Below are positions 15,117 through 21,808 of a DNA stretch of 22,776 nucleotides, one piece after another (position 1 is the first letter of the stretch; every line of letters begins with the position of its first letter). The position numbers and the translations under genes were made by a program. The DNA is from Acidobacteriaceae bacterium (lineage in GTDB: Bacteria; Acidobacteriota; Terriglobia; Terriglobales; Acidobacteriaceae). The stretch lies in contig JARLFX010000039.1 of NCBI GenBank assembly GCA_031296355.1, positions 1 through 22,776 of the forward strand. Direction: 5' to 3'. The notes under the pieces were generated by a model. It saw nothing but the letters and a program-made list of their open reading frames with translations. It was not told the DNA's origin and made no database searches.

Positions 15117-15192
15117 ATGGGCGGGAGCGTCGCCGCTACGCGACGATGTCCCACACATCCCGCGAAGGGGCTGCGTGATGTATGGGGCACCC
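15117..15192. repeat. Repeat family 1, copy A (two hairpins + GGGGCACCC)
   Basis: Starts ATGGGCGGGAGCG. Hairpin 1 is CGTCG/CGACG (15128-15132, 15141-15145). Hairpin 2 pairs CCCACACATC (15150-15159) with GATGTATGGG (15177-15186), with one C-A mismatch that becomes G-U in minus-strand RNA. It ends with the conserved TGGGGCACCC (15183-15192). Confidence 0.75.
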
Positions 15193-15239
15193 GAATCCAG
15201 TGGTGAGGCTGGATGCATGGGTATCCGCTTGAGAAAACT

Positions 15240-15270
15240 CAGGTCTCAGAAGCGAGACCTGGGGCACCCG
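15240..15270. repeat. Repeat family 1, half copy B
   Basis: A single perfect hairpin, CAGGTCTC (15240-15247) with GAGACCTG (15254-15261), runs into the same TGGGGCACCC (15260-15269) that ends copies A, C and D. The stem sequence is unrelated to theirs; only the position of the hairpin and the 3' tail are shared. Confidence 0.6.
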
Positions 15271-15291
15271 GATTTGTGGCGGGACGAGAAG

Positions 15292-16305
15292 CTACCGTGG
15301 GGATTTTTTGTCGAGCAGGGCGAGCAACTGCGCGGCGGCGGGTTCGTCCTGAATAGTGGTGACCAGCTCGGCGATCAGCACGGGGGCATGCTGGGTGAGG
15401 GTGAAGAGCAGCACGGACTCCAGCTTGCAGGCATCTTTTGCCGTGGTGACAAAGCTGGTCGCACGCTGCGCAATGGCGCGGGCAGCGAGGGATTGCAGGT
15501 CGCGGGCGGTGTACATGTGGTGGTCTTGCGCGGCGGCCATGGTGACTGGCTTGCAGCCGGCGGCGCGGAGGGATTCCAAAAAGGCTTCGGGGCGCGCCAG
15601 GGCGCAGAAGGCGAGGGGGCGCGAGGGCACTTCGGTGGGCACGCCTTCCATGGTGGTGAAGCGCAGGGAGCGTTGCACGCGCCAGAAGATGGGATTGCGC
15701 CGGGGACCCAGGAGGTGGCGGACGCGGGCTTCGAGCGCGGCATCTTCGGCACGCAGCACGATGATGTCTGCGCGGCGGAGGGCGGAGAGGGGCTCACGCA
15801 GATTGCCGGCGGGAAGCAGGTGATCGTTGAAGTCGGCCTGCAGGAGGAGAACGATCTCGACCTGACGCGCGAGCTTGCGGTGCTGCATGCCATCGTCAAG
15901 CAGGTGCAGCGACTTCCCTGCCGGGGTTTGCGATTCGGCCAGCAGACCGGCGCGATAACGGCTGGCCCCGACAAAGACGGGCAGGCCAGCGCGCGCAAGC
16001 AGCATGGGCTCATCCCCGAATTCAGCGGCGGAGCCAAGAGGATTGACCCTGGTGACGGCTGTGCCGGTGCGGCCGTAGCCGCGGGTGAGCACGTCAGCGT
16101 GCCAACCTGCGGCCGCCAGCAGTTTGCTGAGTGCGAGAACGAAGGGCGTCTTGCCTGCGCCGCCGGTGGAGAGATTGCCAACGCTGATGACCGGCCACGC
16201 AAGCTGCTTCGGACGCAGCAGGCCGGTGGCGTAGAGCGCATTCTTCGCGGCAACCGCCGCGGCGTAGAGCGGCACAAGGGGCAGGAGTGCGCGGCGCGGG
16301 GTCAT
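15292..16305 (-). CDS. lpxK: Tetraacyldisaccharide 4'-kinase (lipid A kinase)
   Basis: Phosphorylates the 4' position of the tetraacyldisaccharide lipid A precursor to give lipid IVA at the inner membrane. It has the family's Walker A, SVGNLSTGGAGKTP, at residues 41-54, then LTRGYGR near 73-79, GDEP at 97-100, DDGMQH at 137-142 and the D-F-NDHLLPAGNLREPLSAL block near 158-177. A hydrophobic N-terminal stretch (residues 6-28) fits its monotopic membrane anchoring. At 337 residues it has normal length. Its ATG overlaps the waaA stop (ATGA at 16305-16302), so the two are coupled. Its stop is followed by a repeat-filled gap before waaC. Confidence 0.95.
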   Translation of the reverse strand: MTPRRALLPLVPLYAAAVAAKNALYATGLLRPKQLAWPVISVGNLSTGGAGKTPFVLALSKLLAAAGWHADVLTRGYGRTGTAVTRVNPLGSAAEFGDEPMLLARAGLPVFVGASRYRAGLLAESQTPAGKSLHLLDDGMQHRKLARQVEIVLLLQADFNDHLLPAGNLREPLSALRRADIIVLRAEDAALEARVRHLLGPRRNPIFWRVQRSLRFTTMEGVPTEVPSRPLAFCALARPEAFLESLRAAGCKPVTMAAAQDHHMYTARDLQSLAARAIAQRATSFVTTAKDACKLESVLLFTLTQHAPVLIAELVTTIQDEPAAAQLLALLDKKSPR

Positions 16306-17594
16306 GGTTTGCTCCGCTGCAGCAGGGGGAGGAGAGCATCGACGGTGCGCTCGGTGGCTCCGGCTTCTGAGAGGAAGACGCGCTGGCCGGCTTCGCCCAG
16401 TGCAGCGGCGCGCGGCGGATCAGTGAGCAGAGCAAGCAGCGTGGAGCAGAGGGTCTGGTGCGAGACAATTTCAATGGCATCGGCGATGCGCATGGAGGCG
16501 ATGATGCCGCGGAAGTTTTCAAACGACTCGCCCATGACGACGGGGACGGCGAACTGAGCGGGCTCCAGCGGATTGTGACCGCCGGCGGGGACGAGGCTGC
16601 CGCCGACGAAGGCTGCGTCGGCGAGGGAGTAGATGGAGGCGAGCTCGCCGACTGAATCGAGCAGGAAGACGCTGGCGGGCGCGATGGGCTGTGACGACCA
16701 CTGCGAGCGCTGCACGAATGGGATACCGCGCTGCGCGAGCAACTGCGCGACGGCGGCGAAGCGTTCGGGGTGACGCGGGGCGAGGATGCAGACCAGGCCG
16801 GGCACGGCGTCGGTGAGCGTGGGGAGGCAATCGAGCACGGCGGCTTCTTCGCCATCGAGGGTGCTGCCGCAGACGAGGATTTTTGCGCCGGGAGCGAGCT
16901 GGGCGCGGAGTTCGTCTGCGAGAAGGCCGTGGGCTTCGGCGGGACGCACATCGAACTTGAGATTGCCGAGTTCGCGAACGCGTTTGGGCGGTGCGCCGAT
17001 GGCGCGGAGGCGGTCGGCGTCTTCTTCGCTCTGCGCGCAGAAGAGGGTGACGCGCTGCAAGAGGGGTCGCCAGAGAGCGCGCAGACGGCGGTAGCGCGGC
17101 AGCGAACGATCGGAGATGCGGGCGTTGACGACGGCGACGGGGATCTTGCGGCGCGCGCACTGTAGGAGAAGGTTGGGCCAGAATTCGGTCTCGACGAGGA
17201 TGAGGAGCTCGGGGGCGAGCGCGGTGAGGTAGCGGCGGACGATCCAGGCAAAATCCAGCGGGTAGTAGAAGACGCGGTCCGCGCCGAAGCGTTGCCGGGC
17301 CAGTGACTGACCGGTGCGGGTGGTGGTGGAGATGCAGATGAGGTGGCCGGGCAGCGCATCTTCCAACTCGGCGACGAGGCGGGCGGCGGCGATGATCTCG
17401 CCGACGGAGACGGCGTGGAGCCAGATGACGCAGCGGCCACGGGCGGCGCGGCGCAGGGCCGGGGGCACCATGCCGAGGCGCTGCGACAGGCCTTCGCGGT
17501 ACTTGCCCGTGGTGAGCATGCGGAAGAGCCAGAAGGGCGAGCCCAACGCGAGAGCCAATGCAAGCGCGAAGCTATAAAAAATCCAGAGGCTCAC
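16302..17594 (-). CDS. waaA: 3-deoxy-D-manno-octulosonic acid (Kdo) transferase
   Basis: Transfers Kdo from CMP-Kdo to lipid IVA; inner-membrane-anchored GT-B enzyme of family GT30. After a single N-terminal hydrophobic anchor (residues 3-23) comes HAVSVGE at 60-66, whose Glu corresponds to the catalytic E31 of Aquifex WaaA. LVETEFWPNLL, NARISDRS, QSEEDADR, LGNLKFD, APRHPER and the nucleotide-binding FVGGSLVPAGGHNPLEP follow. The frame remains open to 17735, but a GTG at 17594 has AAAGGAG 4 nt before it, places the anchor at the N-terminus and gives 430 residues, the normal length. It is first in the LPS cluster and divergent, across 64 bp, from the exported protein gene at 17659. The number of Kdo residues added cannot be read from sequence. 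Confidence 0.95.
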   Translation of the reverse strand: MSLWIFYSFALALALALGSPFWLFRMLTTGKYREGLSQRLGMVPPALRRAARGRCVIWLHAVSVGEIIAAARLVAELEDALPGHLICISTTTRTGQSLARQRFGADRVFYYPLDFAWIVRRYLTALAPELLILVETEFWPNLLLQCARRKIPVAVVNARISDRSLPRYRRLRALWRPLLQRVTLFCAQSEEDADRLRAIGAPPKRVRELGNLKFDVRPAEAHGLLADELRAQLAPGAKILVCGSTLDGEEAAVLDCLPTLTDAVPGLVCILAPRHPERFAAVAQLLAQRGIPFVQRSQWSSQPIAPASVFLLDSVGELASIYSLADAAFVGGSLVPAGGHNPLEPAQFAVPVVMGESFENFRGIIASMRIADAIEIVSHQTLCSTLLALLTDPPRAAALGEAGQRVFLSEAGATERTVDALLPLLQRSKP

Positions 17595-17598
17595 CCGG

Positions 17599-17605
17599 CT
17601 CCTTT
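17599..17605 (-). promoter_or_regulatory. Shine-Dalgarno fixing the GTG start of waaA
   Basis: AAAGGAG on the minus strand ends 4 nt before the GTG at 17594. It overrules longer in-frame starts further upstream, which would run into the divergent gene at 17659. Confidence 0.65.
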
Positions 17606-17619
17606 CGCGGCTGTCTGCC

Positions 17620-17649
17620 TTTACGAGCAATCTTAAGTCAGAGGATAAT
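17620..17649 (+). promoter_or_regulatory. Candidate promoter of the gene at 17659
   Basis: TTTACG (17620-17625, four of six to TTGACA) and GATAAT (17644-17649, five of six to TATAAT) are separated by 18 nt. Transcription would begin within a few bases of the ATG at 17659, giving a leaderless or nearly leaderless mRNA. The AGAGGA in this region lies too far from the ATG (about 13 nt) to serve well as a ribosome site. Confidence 0.35.
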
Positions 17650-17658
17650 CGTACAGCG

Positions 17659-18273
17659 ATGAAGCGACCAATTGCATTTCTGTTCTGCGCAATGCTGCTC
17701 GGCGGCGCGGCGATAGCGGCGAAGCATCCACCCAAAGCGCTGCCGGCTTCAGCCTATGCGGCGAACGATGCGCATCCGCAGGAGGGTGTGACCATAGCGG
17801 CTGATCCGTTTGACACTCCGGAGAAGGCTGATTTTCTGCGGGTCAATTATCTGCAGAACGATTTAATCCTGGTGCGCATCATCATCACCAACGCGGGCGA
17901 CCGGCCCATCCATCTGGATGATGTTCGCATGCAGTTTATCTCTGCAGCGAACGACCGCATTCCGGCAGCGACGCCGGAAGAGGTGGAGCGGCGCATGAGC
18001 GATGTGCGTGACCCGACGCACAAGGTGCTGAAGTCGCCAATCCCGCTGCCGCAGCGCGCGCCGAAGATCAAAAAAGTGGAAGAGGACATGAACGAATTCG
18101 GCTTCAGCGCATTGACGGTGGAGCCGCATACGACGCAGGCAGGATTCCTGTGGTACGACGTGAGCGATCTGCCGAAGCCGGCGCTGCGGAGCGCGCAGAT
18201 CTACGTGAAGATGGTGAAGGATGCGGAGGGGAAGGATCTGTTCCCGTTTGTGATTCCGTTTCAGGGGAAGTAG
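17659..18273 (+). CDS. Exported protein of unknown function
   Basis: 204 residues. The N-terminal KRPIAFLFCAMLLGGAAIAAK is a good Sec signal with cleavage around residue 20. The mature chain has a VRIIITNAGDRPIHLDD stretch, a basic-acidic middle (residues ~110-145), and an AGFLWYDVSDLP segment near the end. The IIITN..G..PI/HLD pattern resembles the strand of an immunoglobulin-like or DUF-type periplasmic domain, but I do not recognise a named family. It is probably periplasmic or surface-associated. It diverges from waaA, so it has its own promoter in the 64-bp gap. A short terminator-like palindrome follows 13 bp after the stop. Confidence 0.85.
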   Translation: MKRPIAFLFCAMLLGGAAIAAKHPPKALPASAYAANDAHPQEGVTIAADPFDTPEKADFLRVNYLQNDLILVRIIITNAGDRPIHLDDVRMQFISAANDRIPAATPEEVERRMSDVRDPTHKVLKSPIPLPQRAPKIKKVEEDMNEFGFSALTVEPHTTQAGFLWYDVSDLPKPALRSAQIYVKMVKDAEGKDLFPFVIPFQGK

Positions 18274-18286
18274 CGGCGGCGCTCCG

Positions 18287-18303
18287 GGGCTAAAGCCCTT
18301 TTT
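18287..18303 (+). terminator. Terminator-like palindrome GGGCTAAAGCCC + T5
   Basis: GGGCT (18287-18291) pairs with AGCCC (18294-18298), followed by five T. It is 13 bp after the stop of the exported-protein gene. The 2-nt gap between the arms is too small for a normal loop, so the outer pairs must form the stem; it is a modest terminator. It belongs to repeat family 3. Confidence 0.5.
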
Positions 18304-18320
18304 ATGGACGCGGCTTGCCG

Positions 18321-18360
18321 TGCGGGCTGAAGCCCGCACTCCCCCGGCTGAAGCCGGGGG
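18321..18360. repeat. Repeat family 3: two adjacent GA-centred palindromes
   Basis: TGCGGGCT-GA-AGCCCGCA (18321-18338) and CCCCCGGCT-GA-AGCCGGGGG (18341-18360) are perfect palindromes of 8 and 9 bp around the same GA centre, sharing the core GGCTGAAGCC. A related imperfect copy is at 21600-21619. Confidence 0.75.
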
Positions 18361-18384
18361 CTTAATCCAGAAAGGCAAAGCGAG

Positions 18385-18417
18385 AAGCAGATTCTTCGCT
18401 ACGCTCAGAATGACAAT
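18385..18417. repeat. Repeat family 2, copy 2
   Basis: Identical over 33 bases to 12547-12579. The flanks differ, so the identity marks the boundaries of the unit. Confidence 0.8.
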
Positions 18418-18470
18418 GTTGGGAATTAGTTTGTGAGGCCGGAAGATTCGTGGCTTAGAGATATTTGCGC

Positions 18471-18493
18471 GCCCGTTCGGCTTCGCTCAGGGC
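18471..18493. repeat. Repeat family 2, short related copy
   Basis: GCCC (18471-18474) and GGGC (18490-18493) flank a TTCGGCTTCGCTCA core like that of copies 1, 2 and 4. It lacks the GAATGACA tail and runs directly into family 1 copy C. Confidence 0.45.
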
Positions 18494-18500
18494 AGGCTCC

Positions 18501-18566
18501 GCGCGGCCGTCGCGTTGCGACGCTTCCCACATCTCCGCGATAAAACTGCGTAGATATGGGGCACCC
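18501..18566. repeat. Repeat family 1, copy C
   Basis: Hairpin 1 is a perfect CGTCGC/GCGACG (18508-18513, 18517-18522). Hairpin 2 pairs CCCACATCTCCG (from 18526) with CGTAGATATGGG (to 18560) with two mismatches. The tail TGGGGCACCC is at 18557-18566. Both stems differ in sequence from copies A and D but keep pairing. Confidence 0.7.
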
Positions 18567-18599
18567 AGATTGGTAGCTGAATCCCGGTATCATGGAGGG

Positions 18600-19082
18600 A
18601 TGCTTTGTTTACGTGCTGCTGTGCCTGCCGATGTGCCCCAGATGCTTGCGTATGTGCGCGAGCTTGCCGAATTTGAACGCGAACCGGAGGCGGTGACTGC
18701 CACGGAGGGCGATCTGCTGCGCGACGGGTTTGGGGAGCATGCTGCCTTTGGCTGCGTGATGGCGGAGTGGGCGGGCGAGCCGGCGGGGTTTGCACTGTAC
18801 TTTCACAACTACTCGACGTGGAAGGGACGCAGCGGCATTCACGTGGAAGATATTTTTGTGCGGACGGCGTTTCGCGGGCGCGGGATTGGCAAGGCGCTGC
18901 TGCTGCATGTGGCGGGGATTGCCCACGCGGAAAACAGCGGGCGGCTGCAGTGGGATGTGCTGGAGTGGAATAAGCCGGCGGTGGGTTTCTACGAGAAGAT
19001 GGGCGCAACGATGCTGACGGAGTGGCGGATTATGCGGGTGGATGGCGACAAGCTGCCGGGGATGATTGAGGCGGCGAAGTGA
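18600..19082 (+). CDS. GNAT acetyltransferase, diamine/thialysine acetyltransferase-like
   Basis: 160 residues, one GNAT domain. The acetyl-CoA loop is FRGRGIGKAL at 91-100, preceded by GIHVEDIFVR; VLEWNKPAVGFYEKMGA at 120-136 follows. The HVEDIFV..FRGRGIG and EWN.PA..FY...GA layout is that of the spermidine/thialysine acetyltransferase subgroup, so the substrate is probably a polyamine or amino-acid amine; this is inference. The frame is open upstream through repeat DNA; the ATG at 18600 starts the LCLRAAVPAD strand proper to the fold. GGAGGG directly abuts the ATG, which is unusual and too close for a normal Shine-Dalgarno. The stop overlaps the GTG of trmFO (GTGA at 19079-19082), so the two are coupled. 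Confidence 0.87.
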   Translation: MLCLRAAVPADVPQMLAYVRELAEFEREPEAVTATEGDLLRDGFGEHAAFGCVMAEWAGEPAGFALYFHNYSTWKGRSGIHVEDIFVRTAFRGRGIGKALLLHVAGIAHAENSGRLQWDVLEWNKPAVGFYEKMGATMLTEWRIMRVDGDKLPGMIEAAK

Positions 19083-20428
19083 GCGCACGCGTGCGGGTGA
19101 TTGGCGGAGGATTGGCGGGGCCGGAGGCGGCTCTGCAGGCGGCGCGGCTGGGCTGCGATGTGGACCTGTACGAGATGCGTCCGCTGCGCTCGACCGAGGC
19201 GCACCAGACGAGCGATTTCGCGGAGCTGGTCTGCTCGAATTCACTGAAATCGGAGAGCGAGAATACGGCGCCGTGGGTGCTGAAGCAGGAGATGCGGCGG
19301 GCGGGGTCGCTGCTGCTGCAGGCGGCGGATGCGAGCGCGGTTCCGGCGGGGCATGCGCTGGCGGTGGACCGCGTGGTGTTTTCGCGGCTGGTGGCGGAGA
19401 TGATTGCGGCGGAGCCACGGATCACCGTGCATCGCGAAGAAGTAACGCGGCTGGATGAGACGGCGGAGGGCATCACAATACTGGCGAGCGGGCCGCTGAC
19501 GTCTTCGCCGCTGGCGGCGGAGATTCAACGGCTGACGGGCGCGGAGCACCTGGCGTTCTATGACTCGATCAGCCCGATCGTGGAGACGGGCAGCATCAAC
19601 ATGGACCGCGTGTACTATGCCGCGCGGTGGGACAAGGGCACGGCGGACTACATCAACTGCCCGTTCAACCGGGAGGAGTACGACACGTTTCTGGACGCGC
19701 TGATCGCGGCGGAGAATGTGGAGGAAAAAGACTGGGAGAAGGTGAAGTACTTCGAGGGGTGCCTGCCGATCGAAGAGACGGCGCGGCGCGGGCGCGACAC
19801 GCTGCGCTTTGGGCCGATGAAGCCGGTTGGGCTGCGCGATCCGCGGACGGGGCAGACGCCGTATGCGGTGGTGCAGCTGCGGTGCGAGAATCTGCGGGCG
19901 GATAGCTACAACCTGGTGGGATTTCAAAACCACCTGAAGTTTGGTGAGCAGGCGCGGGTGCTGCGGCTGATTCCGGGGCTGGAGAACGCGGTGTTCCTGC
20001 GCTATGGGCAGATCCATCGCAACACGTATATCAACGCGCCGACGCTGCTGACGGAGACGCTGCAGTTGAAGGCGCATCCCAGCATGATGGTGGCGGGGCA
20101 GCTTTCGGGCGTGGAGGGCTATACGGAGTCCATCGCTTCGGGGCTGCTGGCGGGGCGGTATGCGGCGGCGCTGGTGCAGGGGCGCGTGCCGGTGGCTGCT
20201 CCGAGGGAGTGCGCGCTGGGATCGCTGACGCACTACATTACGCATACGGAAGCGAAGACGTTTCAGCCGGCGAATATGACGTTTGACCTGCTGCCGCCAA
20301 TGGATGTGGAGATGCGGAAGAAGACGCGAGACAAGAAGGAGCGGCACCGCATCCAGTGCGAACGGGCGCTGGCGGCGTTTGATGCTTGGCTAGGTGGAGT
20401 GAGCATGGTCATTGGGGACTTTGTTTAG
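19079..20428 (+). CDS. trmFO: Folate/FAD-dependent tRNA (uracil-54-C5)-methyltransferase
   Basis: Makes ribothymidine at position 54 of tRNAs using methylene-tetrahydrofolate as carbon donor and FADH2 as reductant. Seen are the FAD-binding VIGGGLAGPEAA at 7-18, YEMRP at 31-35, and TSDFAELVCSNSLKSE at 44-59. The functional cysteines C52 and C228 (in FEGCLPIEE) correspond to Cys53 and Cys226 of Bacillus TrmFO. RFGPMKPVGL, FQNHLKFGEQ, and GQLSGVEGYTES with GLLAG near the end complete the pattern. At 449 residues it has normal length. It starts with GTG inside the stop of the acetyltransferase gene. Together with rlmD it indicates separate enzymes for tRNA and rRNA m5U. Confidence 0.96.
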   Translation: MSARVRVIGGGLAGPEAALQAARLGCDVDLYEMRPLRSTEAHQTSDFAELVCSNSLKSESENTAPWVLKQEMRRAGSLLLQAADASAVPAGHALAVDRVVFSRLVAEMIAAEPRITVHREEVTRLDETAEGITILASGPLTSSPLAAEIQRLTGAEHLAFYDSISPIVETGSINMDRVYYAARWDKGTADYINCPFNREEYDTFLDALIAAENVEEKDWEKVKYFEGCLPIEETARRGRDTLRFGPMKPVGLRDPRTGQTPYAVVQLRCENLRADSYNLVGFQNHLKFGEQARVLRLIPGLENAVFLRYGQIHRNTYINAPTLLTETLQLKAHPSMMVAGQLSGVEGYTESIASGLLAGRYAAALVQGRVPVAAPRECALGSLTHYITHTEAKTFQPANMTFDLLPPMDVEMRKKTRDKKERHRIQCERALAAFDAWLGGVSMVIGDFV

Positions 20429-20499
20429 TCGACGCGGAATTTACTTTCATCTGCAACAGCATTGCGGTACTCTTGGCGGCATCCCCGAAGAGTGTGTTT

Positions 20500-20506
20500 G
20501 AGGTGA
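20500..20506 (+). promoter_or_regulatory. Strong Shine-Dalgarno before the membrane-protein gene
   Basis: GAGGTGA ends 3 nt before the ATG at 20510 and fixes that start. It is the clearest ribosome site in this half of the window. Confidence 0.6.
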
Positions 20507-20509
20507 ACG

Positions 20510-21559
20510 ATGAGAGTTCTTTCTGCCACTGAAGCTATTGGACCCGCGTGGGAGCGGACACGCGCACTGCTGTTTGAGAATTTTTCCTTTTCGAGATTCC
20601 TGAAGCTCTGTGCAGTAGGCGTCCTGGCAATAGCAGGGATGATGTTCAGTTATAGCGTCAATTACTCCAAGCCCGCGGGTACGGAGAGTACACCCGGGGC
20701 ATTTATTTTCCTGCTTGGATTCTTAGTGTCCGCATTCATCTTTTTTGTAATCGAATTGATCCTCTTCTACTGCGGGTCACGAATGGAGTTCGTGCTCTTT
20801 GAAATGATTGCGACGGGCAACACGGTGATTGCACCAATGTGGAGGCGCTATGGCCGACATACCTGGAAGTGGATCGGCTTTAAAATACTGCTCATGGTCG
20901 TTGGCTTATTGACGTGCCTGGCATGTATCGCACCGCTCTTTCTTAGCCTGTTTCGACATCCGCACATGGAACACGTGGGAGCTCTCACATTTCTCAAGAT
21001 ATTCCTGCCTATTTTTATAGCCATCATGCTGCTCTGTCTGGTGCTGTATCTTGCATGGGACTTTGTGTTGCCGATTATGGCACTGGAAGGACCGATTGTA
21101 TTTCGCAGCGTCAGGAAAGCATTGGAAATATTCGGAGAGGCACCCGGTGCATTTTGGGGGTACGTATTCATGCGCCTAATGCTCGGAATTGCGACGGGAA
21201 TCAGCTTCCTAGTGGCATGGATACTTGCAATCGTGGCGGGCGCTATTCCACTGGCGATCATAGGGCTCTTAGCCTATTTCAGCCTGCATCATGCCGGAAC
21301 GTCCGGAGTTGTAGTGCTCACAATGCTCTATGTATTGCTTGCCGTCGTGGGCTTTGCGTATTTGATTTTGAGCTACATCGTGATGGGTGGAATGATGGCC
21401 ATCTTCATGCAGAGCTATGCGGCTTACTTTTACGGCGGCAGGTATCAGCCGCTGGGCGATCTGCTGGAGCCACCGATTGCGCCGGTGGCGCCGTACGAGG
21501 CTGCTCCGCCAGTGGATGATGTGCCGCCGATGTTTCCACCGCCGGAGACGGTGGGGTAA
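20510..21559 (+). CDS. Multi-pass membrane protein of unknown function
   Basis: 349 residues with about six or seven hydrophobic segments (roughly 31-48, 64-88, 120-147, 161-187, 219-255 and 267-301) and a proline-rich cytosolic or extracellular tail from about 318 (EPPIAPVAPYEAAPP, ending in PPPETVG). The N-terminus contains an AIGPAWERTRALLFENFSF amphipathic stretch, and WRRYGRHTWKW sits between spans 2 and 3. The arrangement resembles the uncharacterised DUF7544/DUF4013-like membrane proteins, but I cannot assign a function. Base composition is lower than in trmFO: 20881-20940 is 30 of 60 G+C against 41 of 60 at 20101-20160. The start is fixed by GAGGTGA. It stands alone, 81 bp after trmFO. 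Confidence 0.85.
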   Translation: MRVLSATEAIGPAWERTRALLFENFSFSRFLKLCAVGVLAIAGMMFSYSVNYSKPAGTESTPGAFIFLLGFLVSAFIFFVIELILFYCGSRMEFVLFEMIATGNTVIAPMWRRYGRHTWKWIGFKILLMVVGLLTCLACIAPLFLSLFRHPHMEHVGALTFLKIFLPIFIAIMLLCLVLYLAWDFVLPIMALEGPIVFRSVRKALEIFGEAPGAFWGYVFMRLMLGIATGISFLVAWILAIVAGAIPLAIIGLLAYFSLHHAGTSGVVVLTMLYVLLAVVGFAYLILSYIVMGGMMAIFMQSYAAYFYGGRYQPLGDLLEPPIAPVAPYEAAPPVDDVPPMFPPPETVG

Positions 21560-21566
21560 AGGCCCA

Positions 21567-21585
21567 GGGCTAAAGCCCCTTGTTT
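21567..21585 (+). terminator. Palindrome GGGCTAAAGCCCC + TTGTTT
   Basis: The same 12-base core, GGGCTAAAGCCC, as at 18287, here 7 bp after the membrane-protein stop and followed by a T-rich TTGTTT. It is a weak terminator candidate and a member of repeat family 3. Confidence 0.45.
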
Positions 21586-21599
21586 GGGCACGGATGATT

Positions 21600-21619
21600 C
21601 AGGGACCTGAAGGCCCCTG
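21600..21619. repeat. Repeat family 3, GA-centred palindrome
   Basis: CAGGGACCT-GA-AGGCCCCTG, eight of nine pairs. It starts 21 nt after the preceding GGGCTAAAGCCC core; at 18298-18321 the equivalent gap is 22 nt. Confidence 0.6.
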
Positions 21620-21636
21620 CTCCCTCCGAAAGACAC

Positions 21637-21668
21637 AAGCAGATTTTTCGCTGCGCTGACGAATGACA
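21637..21668. repeat. Repeat family 2, copy 3 (diverged)
   Basis: AAGCAGATTTTTCGCTGCGC followed by TGACGAATGACA. It aligns along its length with copies 1 and 2 with a few substitutions and a one-base shift before GAATGACA. Confidence 0.65.
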
Positions 21669-21747
21669 GAATAGGCGCAAGAAACGACAGACATGGTGAC
21701 TCGTGCAGCGGAAGCTTTTGGCGGCTTGGGTGATGCGGAAACTCTCG

Positions 21748-21782
21748 GGATCCTTCGCGCAAATGCGCGCTCAGGATGACAC
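21748..21782. repeat. Repeat family 2, copy 5 with compensated stem
   Basis: ATCCT (21750-21754) and AGGAT (21773-21777) replace the ATTCT/AGAAT arms of copies 1 and 2, keeping the pair. The inner part is enlarged to CGCGC-AAAT-GCGCG. The tail GATGACA follows as in the other copies. Confidence 0.65.
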
Positions 21783-21808
21783 TTTCTCAATTGTTGCTGA
21801 GGTTAGAC

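Larger units (their letters stand above)
15075..15291. other. Intergenic gap inside the LPS cluster, filled by repeats
   Basis: 217 bp between the waaC start and the lpxK stop. It holds one full two-hairpin repeat (15117-15192) and one half copy (15240-15270); nothing else is recognisable. All other junctions of this minus-strand cluster are overlaps or at most 42 bp. Confidence 0.75.
18274..18599. other. Intergenic region built of palindromic repeats
   Basis: 326 bp with no gene. In order it holds a GGGCT/AGCCC terminator-like palindrome, two GA-loop palindromes, a family 2 repeat (18385-18417), a related short copy (18471-18493), and family 1 copy C. The same order of modules recurs after 21559. 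Confidence 0.8.

Noticed and set aside
14869..16557. 562-codon plus-strand open frame across waaC, lpxK and waaA
   Set aside because: It lies opposite well-supported lpxK and parts of waaC and waaA; its glycine-rich, repetitive sequence is typical of antisense frames in GC-rich genes.
16094..17563. 489-codon minus-strand open frame overlapping waaA
   Set aside because: A Ser/Pro/Ala-rich frame-shifted reading of waaA and lpxK, both of which show clear motifs in their own frames.
18274..18420. CRISPR array
   Set aside because: The repeats are palindromes of different families with irregular spacing, not identical direct repeats with uniform spacers, and no cas gene is present.
19241..20347. 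368-codon minus-strand open frame opposite trmFO
   Set aside because: Arg/His/Gln-rich antisense product with no motif; trmFO on the plus strand is certain.
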